A stretch of 64,000 bases of DNA. Origin: Clostridium thermopalmarium DSM 5974 (GTDB lineage Bacteria; Bacillota; Clostridia; Clostridiales; Clostridiaceae). Position 1 is the stretch's first letter, and the number at the start of each line of letters is the position of its first letter. Shown in pieces: positions 36,238-45,625 of the stretch. A program made the position numbers and the translations under genes. The notes below the pieces were generated by a model that saw only the letters and a list, made by a program, of their open reading frames with translations, had not been told where the DNA came from and made no database searches. The stretch is taken from contig NZ_PVXN01000005.1 of NCBI RefSeq assembly GCF_002995795.1, positions 124,001-188,000 of the forward strand. Reading direction: 5' to 3'.

Positions 36238-37683
36238 TTATTTTTCAGCTCTTTCAACTTTAACTTTCTTACCTTTAATGCTTACATTTTGAAGTTCTTT
36301 CAAAACTTTTCCACCCTTTTTATTTAGTATATCCACATAAGTGAAATTAGGCTGAACATCTATAATACCAACATCATCAGCTGAAATTCCTTCAATACTT
36401 GTAACTGCTCCCACAATATCTCCTGGACGTATCTTCTTTTTCTTTCCTGCATTTATATGAAGTTTTGTAATGTCCTTACTTAGTCTAGCACTTTTATCAC
36501 TCTTTAACTTAGGCTTAGTCTTAGACTTATCCTTAAAAAGTTTTTTTCCTTCTTCAACCTCTTCTTCCGTTGGAAACTTCCCCCTAGCTATTTTATATCC
36601 TATATATTTTTCAATTTCATTTAACAATCTTACTTCTTTAGGAGATACAAAAGTTAAAGCTTTCCCTTTAGTACCAGCACGCCCCGTTCTTCCAATTCTA
36701 TGAACATAACTATCTGTTTCTACTGGAGTATCGTAATTTATAACATGAGTTATATTTTCTATATGAATTCCTCTAGCCGCTAGATCTGTGGCAACTAAAA
36801 ATTTAAATTCTCCTCTTTTGAATCTCTGCATAATATCTAATCTATCCTTTTGTTCCATGCCGCCGTGAAGCTTATGGCAAGAGTATCCTTTCTTCCTCAT
36901 TCTGTATTCTACATCATCCACAACTTCTTTAGTTCCACAAAATATAATACAGCTTTCTGGTCTTTCAGTATAAATTATATTGTTTAAAATCTTAAATTTT
37001 TCGCTTTCATCTACTTCATAGTAAACTTGTTCTATTCTTTCTGATGCATTGCTTTTGGAATTTATCTCTATCATTTTGGGATTAGTCATATGTTTTTCAC
37101 AAAGCTCTTTAATCTTATCATCTATAGTTGCAGAAAACAGCATAGTCACTCTATTAGTTGGAAGCTTTTTTACTATAACCTCAACCTGATCAATAAATCC
37201 CATATTCAGCATTTTATCCGCTTCGTCTATGACAAGGTACTTTATTTTACTTATATCTAAGCTGCCTTTTTCTATATGATCAAAGGTTCTACCCGGTGTT
37301 CCAACAACTACATGAACCCTTTGTTTTAACTCTCTTACCTGCATATCCATTGGTTGTTTACCAAAGATGGCTGAAACTCTAATCCTCTTTAGCCTGCCTA
37401 TATTCGAAATTTCTTCCTTGATTTGCAGTGCTAATTCTCTAGTAGGAGTCAAAATTAAAGCTTGCGGACTTCTCTCTTCTATTTCTATGTTTTCACAAAG
37501 TGGAATTCCAAAAGCTGCTGTTTTACCGCTCCCTGTTTCTGATTTTACTATAATATCCTCATTATTAAGAACAAGAGGTAATACTTCTTCTTGCACTTCT
37601 GAAGGTTTACTATATCCTAATACCTCTAATGCTTCTAATATTTCTTTGCTTAATTTAAATTTTTTAAACTCTTTTGTCTCCAT
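36238..37683 (-). CDS. DEAD-box RNA helicase with DbpA-type C-terminal domain
   Basis: 481 residues from ATG 37683, which follows GAGGTT; the frame extends upstream without a site. Motif I SETGSGKT, PTRELA, motif II DEAD, SAT, ARGIHI and HRIGRTGRAG are complete. The last about 75 residues (IRPGDIVGAVTSIEGISADDVGIID onward) form the DbpA RNA-binding domain that targets 23S rRNA hairpin 92. It is likely a ribosome-assembly helicase. Divergent from a second DEAD-box gene. Confidence 0.92.
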   Translation of the reverse strand: METKEFKKFKLSKEILEALEVLGYSKPSEVQEEVLPLVLNNEDIIVKSETGSGKTAAFGIPLCENIEIEERSPQALILTPTRELALQIKEEISNIGRLKRIRVSAIFGKQPMDMQVRELKQRVHVVVGTPGRTFDHIEKGSLDISKIKYLVIDEADKMLNMGFIDQVEVIVKKLPTNRVTMLFSATIDDKIKELCEKHMTNPKMIEINSKSNASERIEQVYYEVDESEKFKILNNIIYTERPESCIIFCGTKEVVDDVEYRMRKKGYSCHKLHGGMEQKDRLDIMQRFKRGEFKFLVATDLAARGIHIENITHVINYDTPVETDSYVHRIGRTGRAGTKGKALTFVSPKEVRLLNEIEKYIGYKIARGKFPTEEEVEEGKKLFKDKSKTKPKLKSDKSARLSKDITKLHINAGKKKKIRPGDIVGAVTSIEGISADDVGIIDVQPNFTYVDILNKKGGKVLKELQNVSIKGKKVKVERAEK

Positions 37684-37877
37684 AATCACTAACCTCATAT
37701 CTTTTAGTTTAATCATAATTATTTTATCCCAATTCTTATATAACTTTTCATCAAAAGCCATCAACTTAGCTTTTTATATATTAACAGACTTTTCATAGGA
37801 ATACAAAGAACTGGTTTGACAAAAATATATACTAAGTATAAAATTAAGCAGATATAAATAAAAAGGAGACATTACAT

Positions 37878-39041
37878 ATGACATCATTTCATGAATTAGG
37901 ATTAAACTCAAATTTAATAGAAGGATTAAAAAAGGAAGGAATAGAAAATCCTACATCTATACAAGAAAAGGCAATACCCTTATCACTAGAAAACAAGGAT
38001 ATAATAGGCCAATCTGAAACAGGAAGCGGAAAGACATTAGCCTACCTACTTCCTATATTCCAAAAGATAGATGCTTCTAAACGTGAAATGCAAGCTATAA
38101 TATTAGCTCCAACTCACGAACTTGCAGTTCAAATACATAGACAAGTTCAATCTCTATCACTAAACTCTGGTGTTCCTGTAACTTCTACTCCTATAATTGG
38201 AGAAGCTAATATAAAGAGACAAATAGAAAAGCTTAAAGAAAAGCCCCATATTATTGTAGGTTCTAGTGGAAGAATATTAAAGCTTATAAAGGATAGAAAA
38301 ATAAGTGCTCATACCATTAAAACCATAGTTATAGATGAAGGAGATAAACTTCTCGATGATAAAAATTTAGGTACTGTAAAAGATGTTATCAAAACAACTA
38401 TGAAAGATAGACAGCTTATGCTCTTTTCAGCTACTATAAATGAAAAAACTTTAGCCGCAGCAAAAAATCTAATGAAAAATCCTGAGATAATAAAAATTGA
38501 AAATAAGGAAACAGTTAATCCAAACATAGCTCACATGTACATTTTATCAGAGCAAAGAGGTAAAATTGAAACTTTAAGGAAATTAATAAATACCATAAAT
38601 CCAAAGAAATCTATTGTATTTATAAATAAAAGCGAAGAAATTGATATCATTACCTCAAAACTTAAATATCATAAACTTAAAGCTGACGGTATTTATGGTT
38701 CTGCAGTAAAAAAAGAACGTCAAAAGGCCTTAGAAGAATTTAAAAAAGGGAAAGTTCAGCTTTTAGTAGCTTCAGATTTAGCCGCTAGAGGCCTTGACAT
38801 AAAAGATATTACTCATATTTTTAACTTAGACTTGCCTGAAAATCCAAAAGAATATCTTCACAGGGTTGGAAGAACTGGAAGATCAGGAAAAGAAGGGACA
38901 GCAATTTCAATAGTTACAAAAAAAGAACTTGCACTAATTAATAAGTATAAAAAGATATTTAATATAAAAATAGAAGAGAAAGACGTATATAAAGGTAAAA
39001 TTGTAGCTCCTGTTGTTAGAAAAAATAAGTTTAAAGCATAA
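37878..39041 (+). CDS. DEAD-box-like RNA helicase (DEGD variant)
   Basis: 387 residues. All helicase motifs are present: SETGSGKT, PTHELA, SAT, ARGLDI and HRVGRTGRSG. Motif II reads DEGD instead of DEAD; the catalytic Asp-Glu pair is kept. It ends soon after the second RecA domain, with a short basic tail and no DbpA domain. The TGACATC start follows AAGGAG. Such short clostridial helicases are probably cold-adaptation or RNA-decay helicases. Confidence 0.9.
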   Translation: MTSFHELGLNSNLIEGLKKEGIENPTSIQEKAIPLSLENKDIIGQSETGSGKTLAYLLPIFQKIDASKREMQAIILAPTHELAVQIHRQVQSLSLNSGVPVTSTPIIGEANIKRQIEKLKEKPHIIVGSSGRILKLIKDRKISAHTIKTIVIDEGDKLLDDKNLGTVKDVIKTTMKDRQLMLFSATINEKTLAAAKNLMKNPEIIKIENKETVNPNIAHMYILSEQRGKIETLRKLINTINPKKSIVFINKSEEIDIITSKLKYHKLKADGIYGSAVKKERQKALEEFKKGKVQLLVASDLAARGLDIKDITHIFNLDLPENPKEYLHRVGRTGRSGKEGTAISIVTKKELALINKYKKIFNIKIEEKDVYKGKIVAPVVRKNKFKA

Positions 39042-39055
39042 AGAATAGAATAAGT

Positions 39056-39095
39056 AAAAAGAAGTCTGCATTTAAGTATAATCAGACTTCTTTTT
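39056..39095 (+). terminator. Terminator of the second helicase gene
   Basis: AAAAAGAAGTCTG and CAGACTTCTTTTT form a 13-bp stem with a 14-nt loop, just after the gene. Confidence 0.85.
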
Positions 39096-39114
39096 ATAAA
39101 ACTTTTTAAACTAG

Positions 39115-39267
39115 CTATTTATTTTGAGTATTAGCACCCTTATTCCCATCATTAGGCTTATTTAATCCGCAGCAATCTAGTTTGCTAGTGTTTCCAAAGG
39201 TCTTTTCATTTTCCTTTGCGATTTTTTCTATGCTCTTTTTAAAATAATTTTTTATAAAGTTTTTCAT
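39115..39267 (-). CDS. LDCC-motif small putative metal-binding protein
   Basis: 50 residues with AGGAGG before the ATG. A basic amphipathic N-terminal helix (MKNFIKNYFKKSIEKIAKEN) is followed by TSKLDCCGLNKP, the LDCC motif of a small clostridial family thought to bind metal. Function is not established. An AgrD-type peptide was considered but lacks the expected C-terminal charged tail. Its promoter carries the duplicated TCTTCATA site found upstream of the two-component system at 55 kb. Confidence 0.75.
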   Translation of the reverse strand: MKNFIKNYFKKSIEKIAKENEKTFGNTSKLDCCGLNKPNDGNKGANTQNK

Positions 39268-39305
39268 TATACATTGCCTCCTAATAAAAGTAAGACCTTG
39301 AATAT

Positions 39306-39339
39306 ATTATAGTAAATCCTTATGAAGATTTTATGAAGA
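39306..39339 (-). promoter_or_regulatory. TCTTCATA direct-repeat promoter, LDCC gene
   Basis: On the minus strand TCTTCATA (39339-39332), TCTTCATA (39328-39321), nine bases, then TATAAT (39311-39306). Both octamers are perfect and 11 bp apart. This is the best copy of the ten-site family. Confidence 0.8.
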
Positions 39340-39381
39340 TCTATTATAATATCTTAATTCTCTAGTATGGCCTTAAGCAAT

Positions 39382-41064
39382 TTATTTTAAATTCAACTTA
39401 GCCAAAGCCTCTGCAAGTGCGGAATTAAATGGTTCATCATTCTCCTTTTCCTGCTGTTTTAAATATTTCTGAACCTCTCTCTTTGATACTTTATTGCTCT
39501 CATTCTTCTTTCTTTCGTTAAAGGCAGAAAGTTTTTCCCTATATCCGCAGCTGCATACAAAGATTTGACCTTCACCTTCTCCACGAAGCTCTAGTCTCTT
39601 ATGACATTCAGGACACCTTGCATTGGTTATTTTAGAAACTCCCTTCCTATAACCACATTCCCTGTCTTGACATATGAGCATCTTTCCCTTCTTGCCCTTT
39701 ACCTCAAGCATATACTTTCCGCACTGTGGGCATTTTGTTCTTGTAAGGTTATCATGTCTAAACTTTTCCTCACTTTGCTTTATTTCTATAACCGTACTTT
39801 TTGCATATTCTCTCATATTCTCAATAAACTTTTCTTTATCAAGTTTACCCTTTGATATAGCATTCAGCTTTTGTTCCCATTCCGCAGTTAGCTCTGGTGA
39901 TTTTAAATCTTCCGGTACTAAGTCTAGTAGCTGCTTTCCTTTTGAAGTTATTAATATATTCTTGCCATTCTTTTCTATCAAAAATGTATTAAATAGCTTT
40001 TCTATAATATCTGCCCTTGTAGCTACAGTTCCAAGCCCTCCTGTTTCTCCAAGAGTTCTTCTTGAAGCTTCACTTTCAATCTGCATATACTTTGCTGGAT
40101 TTTCCATAGCTGATAAAAGTGCAGCTTCATTGAAAGGAGCTGGAGGCTTAGTTTCCCCTTTTGTTTCAATTATATCATTTATCTTTAGAATATCTCCTTT
40201 ATTTATATCAGGCAGCATCTGCTCTTTAATATCATCCTCATACTCATCTTCAAAGTTATTTTCATAAACTTCCTTCCATCCTAAAGAAGTTACGATTTTC
40301 CCCTTTGCAATAAAATTCTCTTCTCCTATTTTAGCTAAAATGCTGGTTTGTATATACTCAAAAGGAGGATATAATACTGCTAAGAAGCGTTTAACTACTA
40401 AATCATATATCTTTCTTTCCTTATCATTTAATGAATTTAAAGAAACTTTCTGCTCTGTTGGTATAATAGCATGGTGATCTGACACTTTACTATTATCTAC
40501 AAAAGATTTATTTCCCTTTATAGGTGTCCTTAAAACTTTGGATGCTATCCTTGAATAAGGCCCAACACCGCAAGCTTTAACCCTATCTTTTAAAGTATCT
40601 ACTATGTCTGAAGATAAATATCTTGAATCTGTTCTTGGATAGGTTAGCACTTTATGATGTTCATATAATTTCTGCATTATGGATAGAGTTTCTTTTGCTG
40701 AATAATTAAATATCTTGTTAGCATCCCTTTGAAGCTCCGTCAAATCATAAAGCTTTGGCGAAAAGGCCTTTTTATTCACCTTTTTTACCTCTACAACCTC
40801 TGCATTTTTTCCTTTTATAGAAGTTATTATTTTGCTGCATTTATCTCTATTAAAGGTTCTAATATCTTTGGCTTTACTATCCTGCCATACTAGTTTAAAT
40901 TTATCTGATACAGCAGTTACACCATAATAGGTTTTTGGTTTAAAATTTTTTATATCCTCTTCTCTTTTAGCAATGATAGCAAGAGTTGGAGTTTGAACTC
41001 TTCCACAAGAGAGCTGAGCATTATATTTGCAGGTTAATGCACGAGTTGCATTAATTCCAGATAA
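39382..41064 (-). pseudogene. topB: DNA topoisomerase III, N-terminally truncated
   Basis: 560 codons are open from just after an in-frame stop at 41065. The readable protein begins at the SGINATRALT region, about 190 residues into a normal TopB. The TOPRIM domain with the metal-binding acidic residues is therefore gone, while the active-site tyrosine region LTYPRTDSRYL, the core and the C-terminal zinc-finger region (CPQCGKYML, CPECHKRLEL) remain. An internal GTG at 40779 could start a shorter protein. Loss of TOPRIM means no topoisomerase activity. The break coincides with the edge of the defence island. Confidence 0.85.
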
Positions 41065-41612
41065 TTAAGTACCTATTTATGCTTTAATAAAACTCAGTAA
41101 GCGTTTTATATCAATGCAGTTTAAGTTTTATAAAATTATTTTTTCATAAAACATAATTAATACTATTAAGATACATAAAGTAGTAAAAATAGTTAATACA
41201 TATAAGTAAATCTATCATTTTGCTTTACTTTTCTCTATGCACCACGCATTGAAGATTAAAAGTTTATTTAAATATTATCGTTATAGTAGTCATATTATTC
41301 GTAATTTTCTTCAAATGATATGATGTTTTTGTTTTGTTTAAATTTTAGTAAAACCAGCTGATGATTCCACTTTTTAAAGTTAATTGTATCTTCAATTATA
41401 AAGCAATACTACAGTCTGTTAACCATAAGTGACTACTAAGTAAATCAACTACTCTATCAATATTTCCGGCATATTTATTCTAATATTCTTCATGTTATAT
41501 GGATAATGGGAAGTTTAGCTTTCATGAAGATACAGTAGATAATAAACTTAATGGAAAACTCAAATAAGACCTAGCAAGTTTTAGATGATGCTATTTATGT
41601 ATTGGGGACTAG
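41065..41612. other. Non-coding junction between topB remnant and island
   Basis: About 550 bp of very AT-rich DNA with no supported gene on either strand. A stretch near 41491-41525 resembles 45582-45612, and both lie just past the 3' end of an island operon. No transposase or integrase was found. Confidence 0.5.
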
Positions 41613-43544
41613 CTATTCCACTATTCGCAAATTCCATCCTATTTTTTTTAATTTGTCTTGTGTATTTTCATCTACAAAATCCAATGGAATCGCTAAGCAT
41701 AATAATGCTCTTGCCCGTGTCATTGCTACATATTGGCATTTCAAACGATTCTGGTTGGATCCAATTGATTTTGGAGGTGTATTACACAGATACTTAAGAA
41801 TAGCCTTCAGATTATGTGATTTTGAATATGTCTCAAGAACTAGCGTCGCTAAATGTGTTCTTCCTTTTACCGAATGAATACTTCCAAATTCTAAATCAAC
41901 GCTTCGTTCTGTTTCACTATTATAAAAAACATAATGGTTAGGCAACACTTTGTCAGAAGTATTCCCCTTACTTTCTGTATTCTCATCATCTGACCATGCC
42001 AAGAATTTTTGTACATTTTGATTTGCAGTTAAATTAAACAGTTTTAATATTTTTAAAAACATTTCTGATATGTTCTTCCAATTTTCTTCTGACAAAACAT
42101 CTATGGAAGTCAATTCTGCCATTAGCTTTCTGAAAATCATTTGTTTATCCTCTGGCAACAGTTTAATTATTGAACGAAAAGTACTGTTTGTTGCAAAAAC
42201 AAAGTTTTCCTTTTGGGCTTTATTAAGAAGTCGACGAATCCCCTTGGAAATCCACTCTACCTGTCCAGATGTTTCTCCAGTCTCTAAGAATTCACCAACC
42301 CCTTTTCTGAAATAGCCTAGCATATTTCTAGGAGTAATACTTTTGTTTGCTTTCTTAGCTTCATAGCAAGGCCAATAATCATATATTCCTTTTGGAAAAT
42401 GCCTTTCATGAGTATCCTCCTTTTTATCATGAACCATTCCAATAACATGACAACCAACTTTTCTATACTTTAACAACTCATCATCGGAAAATGTATTTAA
42501 GATAAGTTGTCCAAATTCATCTATCACTTGCCATGCCTTGTCCTTAGAAAATAAATATAGAGTATGACATTCTCCTCTTTCCGAAAATTCATTATCAGTG
42601 CCTTTCATTTGCTCTGACGATATGGCTACGGTATTTGCCAAAACAGCAATTCTATGATCAAACCTTCGACTTTCACTTAATACTAAAGGATTCTCTCTAG
42701 GGAATTCTGGCTTGTCGACAACCTCGTTTATATAATTGTAAATAGCTTGGTTACTATCACCAAATCCTTGACGTATGGTTAAACTTCCATCCGCAGGAAA
42801 TGCTTTATGAAGCAACTCCCATTGAAAAGAATTAGTGTCTTGTGCTTCATCTATGAACACAATTGGAAAGCGTCGCTGTATACCAACAGCAAAAGAATCG
42901 CATTCATCCAAAGCTTGTTTGGCATATAGTAACATCTCGTCAAATGTAAAGTTTCCATTATTCTGAGATTTCTGTATCACTGTCAAAAGCTTTTCACGTG
43001 TGTCTCCCTGCTTATCCCAATCAATACATCCAATACTTCCTTGATAACTACATATTTTTTCATCTTTATATTGTCGCGTCAAATATGCTCTTATATTATT
43101 TGGAATCATATTCCAGCGTGAATTTATTACGATATCTGAATCAATAATATTTAAATTCAGGCCTTTTGAATGCAGCCACGGCAATGATACATATGTGTCA
43201 AAAAAAGAGTGCAGAGTTCCAATAAAATGTGGGTACATAAGGAGTTTCTTACCAACATCAGTATTCCCTAATTTTTCTTCAATTTCTTCACGCGCAACAT
43301 TGGTATGTGATAAGACACATATACCAGAATTAGCATACGGCCATTTCTTTGCCAATATCGCTAACTTTGCAACTAAAGTTGTCGTCTTCCCACTACCTGG
43401 AAAAGCCTGTATATCTGTAGATTCCAAGTTCTTGATTATGCTTATTCTGGCATCATCAAAGTGCAGATCACACCCCATAATCGATTCAACCCACGTTATA
43501 TCTTCATCACTAATAATTATATCTTCTAATCTCTCAATCCCCAT
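41613..43544 (-). CDS. gajB: UvrD-like superfamily 1 helicase, Gabija GajB-like
   Basis: 643 residues. Motif I FPGSGKTTT (Lys53), VLSHTN, motif II DEAQDTN (232-238), GDSNQAIYNY, HSVKGRTH and VAMTRARALL show a complete UvrD/PcrA/Rep-type helicase. It follows the OLD-family nuclease gene by four bases. This OLD class 2 plus UvrD pairing defines Gabija, in which GajB senses DNA ends or processed DNA and stimulates GajA. It is longer than the about 494-residue Bacillus GajB, so this may be a diverged branch. GC content and codon use look richer than in neighbouring housekeeping genes. Confidence 0.82.
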   Translation of the reverse strand: MGIERLEDIIISDEDITWVESIMGCDLHFDDARISIIKNLESTDIQAFPGSGKTTTLVAKLAILAKKWPYANSGICVLSHTNVAREEIEEKLGNTDVGKKLLMYPHFIGTLHSFFDTYVSLPWLHSKGLNLNIIDSDIVINSRWNMIPNNIRAYLTRQYKDEKICSYQGSIGCIDWDKQGDTREKLLTVIQKSQNNGNFTFDEMLLYAKQALDECDSFAVGIQRRFPIVFIDEAQDTNSFQWELLHKAFPADGSLTIRQGFGDSNQAIYNYINEVVDKPEFPRENPLVLSESRRFDHRIAVLANTVAISSEQMKGTDNEFSERGECHTLYLFSKDKAWQVIDEFGQLILNTFSDDELLKYRKVGCHVIGMVHDKKEDTHERHFPKGIYDYWPCYEAKKANKSITPRNMLGYFRKGVGEFLETGETSGQVEWISKGIRRLLNKAQKENFVFATNSTFRSIIKLLPEDKQMIFRKLMAELTSIDVLSEENWKNISEMFLKILKLFNLTANQNVQKFLAWSDDENTESKGNTSDKVLPNHYVFYNSETERSVDLEFGSIHSVKGRTHLATLVLETYSKSHNLKAILKYLCNTPPKSIGSNQNRLKCQYVAMTRARALLCLAIPLDFVDENTQDKLKKIGWNLRIVE

Positions 43545-43548
43545 AACA

Positions 43549-45462
43549 TCACCCCTTGGTAACGTATTCTATAGCATCCAATAGGTACTTTGGCAATATT
43601 TCTTTTAAGTCATCACCTTTATTTGAAAAGGATTCTTCGAGTTCAAATGCCAGTTGCTGAGCAAAATCAGCTTTTGATGCTTTTTTCTTTGTAAAAAAGC
43701 TATAAAAGTGTGATGCTTTTTCTTCTATCGTTCCTAAAGCCTCAATAGTATCTTTTACTTCTTTTGTTTTGTCAGTCCAATTTTGTCTAGCATAACTTAC
43801 CTTTACTAATGAATCTATTAATATAGCCTGCATATCATTATGCTTCAATCCTACAAAAGCCAAATCATATTCCAGTGTCCAATAGTCAGAGACAAATGTC
43901 TTAACTTGTTGTCCATCTGCTTTTTGTCTGATGCCTTCTTCATGCTTCAGTGCTTCTTCATCTGTAAAATCAGCCTCAGCTCTCCAGTTGCGAGCTGATT
44001 TCTCGGGCCATGAAGTTTTATCTAATGAATACTTGTTATCAATACAAATCCCTGGAGCACAGTTTGGCATCACATCACGATCAGTAACACACGCTACCTT
44101 GATATTCAGCTGATTCTGATTATCGGAACGTTGAAAAATTCTAGCATAACGCCGCAACCCGGTGCTTCTCACATCAACCAGTGATGTTCCAAAATCGGTT
44201 AAACTGTATCCAATTAACTTTGCCAAAGTAGGTAATAATAATGCTTCGCCTGGTCCCTCTACAATAATGACGCTACGTGCAAAAAACAGATTTGCCTTAG
44301 TCGCGTCTAGATATTTTTCCAAAAACTTGTAATCATCATTTTCCAACTGAGTATATTTGTCCGCTAAAGGATATACATTTCCTTCTTTAACTATCACAAT
44401 ATTCGATAATTTCACTACAGAAGTCAATAAAGGAGAATGCGTTGTGATAATAATCTGCTGATGTTTTTTCTCCGATTCGGTTTCTAGTGACTGAATTAAT
44501 TTTAACTGTCGTTGGGCATGAATATGTGCTTCTGGTTCTTCAATAAGTAAGAACGATGATCTTTTTATTATCTCTGCCTCTTTATGAAGAAGCAGTTCAC
44601 AAGCCATACTCATAATATTACTTGTACCCAATCCAGCTTTCCCTTGCATAGCACTCGCATTTTTATCTACGGCCAAATCAAGTTTTTCTAACAAAGATAT
44701 TGTTTTTTGAATATCCCTACTATTGGCTCCTGCTACCGCTAACCGCGTTTGGACCGTATCTTTTTTCAGTAGCATTTGCTCACTCAATATCTTAGTCATA
44801 TCCTCATTAATTGATTTAAGAGCTGGATGAGAAGCTAACAAATCATTTGATAGATTTGCTATACCTATTAATGATAAATTTTGTAAATCCATTCCCTCTT
44901 GATACTCATCTTCACCTTGATTTAAATTAGAAACATTTTGCATAATTTGTGATAAACGTGAATGATGTCCAGATTGCATATCACTATAGGCATCTCGTAA
45001 AGCTCTCAAGTAAGTAATGCGAAGTAATTCCTTAGCCTCAGCTGATGGTGATGGTCCATTACTAACTTTCCCTGTTGAAAGTGTAGAAACCGACCTTGGT
45101 GGCTTAAATGCTGATAAATATCTACATTTCCAATGTAAATATAAGAACGCAACCTTCTTTTCATTTTGTTCCTCATAAGTTAAACATTCCAGGAATGCAG
45201 CCTGCTCGTCTTCCGTTAAATCAGAAAATTTACAAATAATGCTAATTTCCAAAGAGGTATCTTCGTTGTAAAAATCATCTATTTCTATACGATTCCATCC
45301 AAAATCTGTAGTGCCTAAAACAATACGAATTGCATCCATAATAGCAGATTTTCCCGAATCATTTTCACCAACCAGAACAGTGAGTCCTGGATTAAAGCAG
45401 ATTGAATGCTCTGTTCCATCAAAGCACCTAAAATTACTTATCCTTAATTCAGATAGAAACAT
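43549..45462 (-). CDS. gajA: OLD-family ATPase/TOPRIM nuclease, Gabija GajA-like
   Basis: 637 residues. The split ABC ATPase has Walker A GENDSGKSA (Lys38), Walker B FLLIEEPEAH (304-313) and H-loop TTHSPL (His342). A TOPRIM domain follows with IIVEGPGEALLLP (Glu402) and TDRD (461-463). In Gabija, GajA is a sequence-specific nicking endonuclease inhibited by nucleotides and released when phage replication depletes them. The four-base gap to the helicase gene indicates one operon. About 60 residues longer than the Bacillus protein. Confidence 0.85.
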   Translation of the reverse strand: MFLSELRISNFRCFDGTEHSICFNPGLTVLVGENDSGKSAIMDAIRIVLGTTDFGWNRIEIDDFYNEDTSLEISIICKFSDLTEDEQAAFLECLTYEEQNEKKVAFLYLHWKCRYLSAFKPPRSVSTLSTGKVSNGPSPSAEAKELLRITYLRALRDAYSDMQSGHHSRLSQIMQNVSNLNQGEDEYQEGMDLQNLSLIGIANLSNDLLASHPALKSINEDMTKILSEQMLLKKDTVQTRLAVAGANSRDIQKTISLLEKLDLAVDKNASAMQGKAGLGTSNIMSMACELLLHKEAEIIKRSSFLLIEEPEAHIHAQRQLKLIQSLETESEKKHQQIIITTHSPLLTSVVKLSNIVIVKEGNVYPLADKYTQLENDDYKFLEKYLDATKANLFFARSVIIVEGPGEALLLPTLAKLIGYSLTDFGTSLVDVRSTGLRRYARIFQRSDNQNQLNIKVACVTDRDVMPNCAPGICIDNKYSLDKTSWPEKSARNWRAEADFTDEEALKHEEGIRQKADGQQVKTFVSDYWTLEYDLAFVGLKHNDMQAILIDSLVKVSYARQNWTDKTKEVKDTIEALGTIEEKASHFYSFFTKKKASKADFAQQLAFELEESFSNKGDDLKEILPKYLLDAIEYVTKG

Positions 45463-45625
45463 TATACTATCTCCCTTATATTATACTTTGTATAAATCTG
45501 TAGTTTCGCATTATTGTTATACCTATAAAAATTCTAAAGTTACCATTATTATCCTAATTGGCATTTCTAAAGCATAGTTAATTATATGGAAAATGGGAAA
45601 TAGCTCACACGAAGCCCAATTTGGC

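Noticed and set aside
39115-39267. AgrD-type autoinducer peptide
   Set aside because: The N-terminal amphipathic helix is similar, but no AgrB gene is near, the C-terminal acidic tail is missing and LDCC fits a different small family.
41585-41877. Two plus-strand frames at the gajB 3' end
   Set aside because: They overlap the helicase C-terminus antisense and have no ribosome-binding site.
43549-45462. PARIS or retron-associated OLD nuclease
   Set aside because: ATPase and TOPRIM are in one protein and a UvrD-like helicase follows; PARIS splits them into AriA and AriB, and no reverse transcriptase is present.
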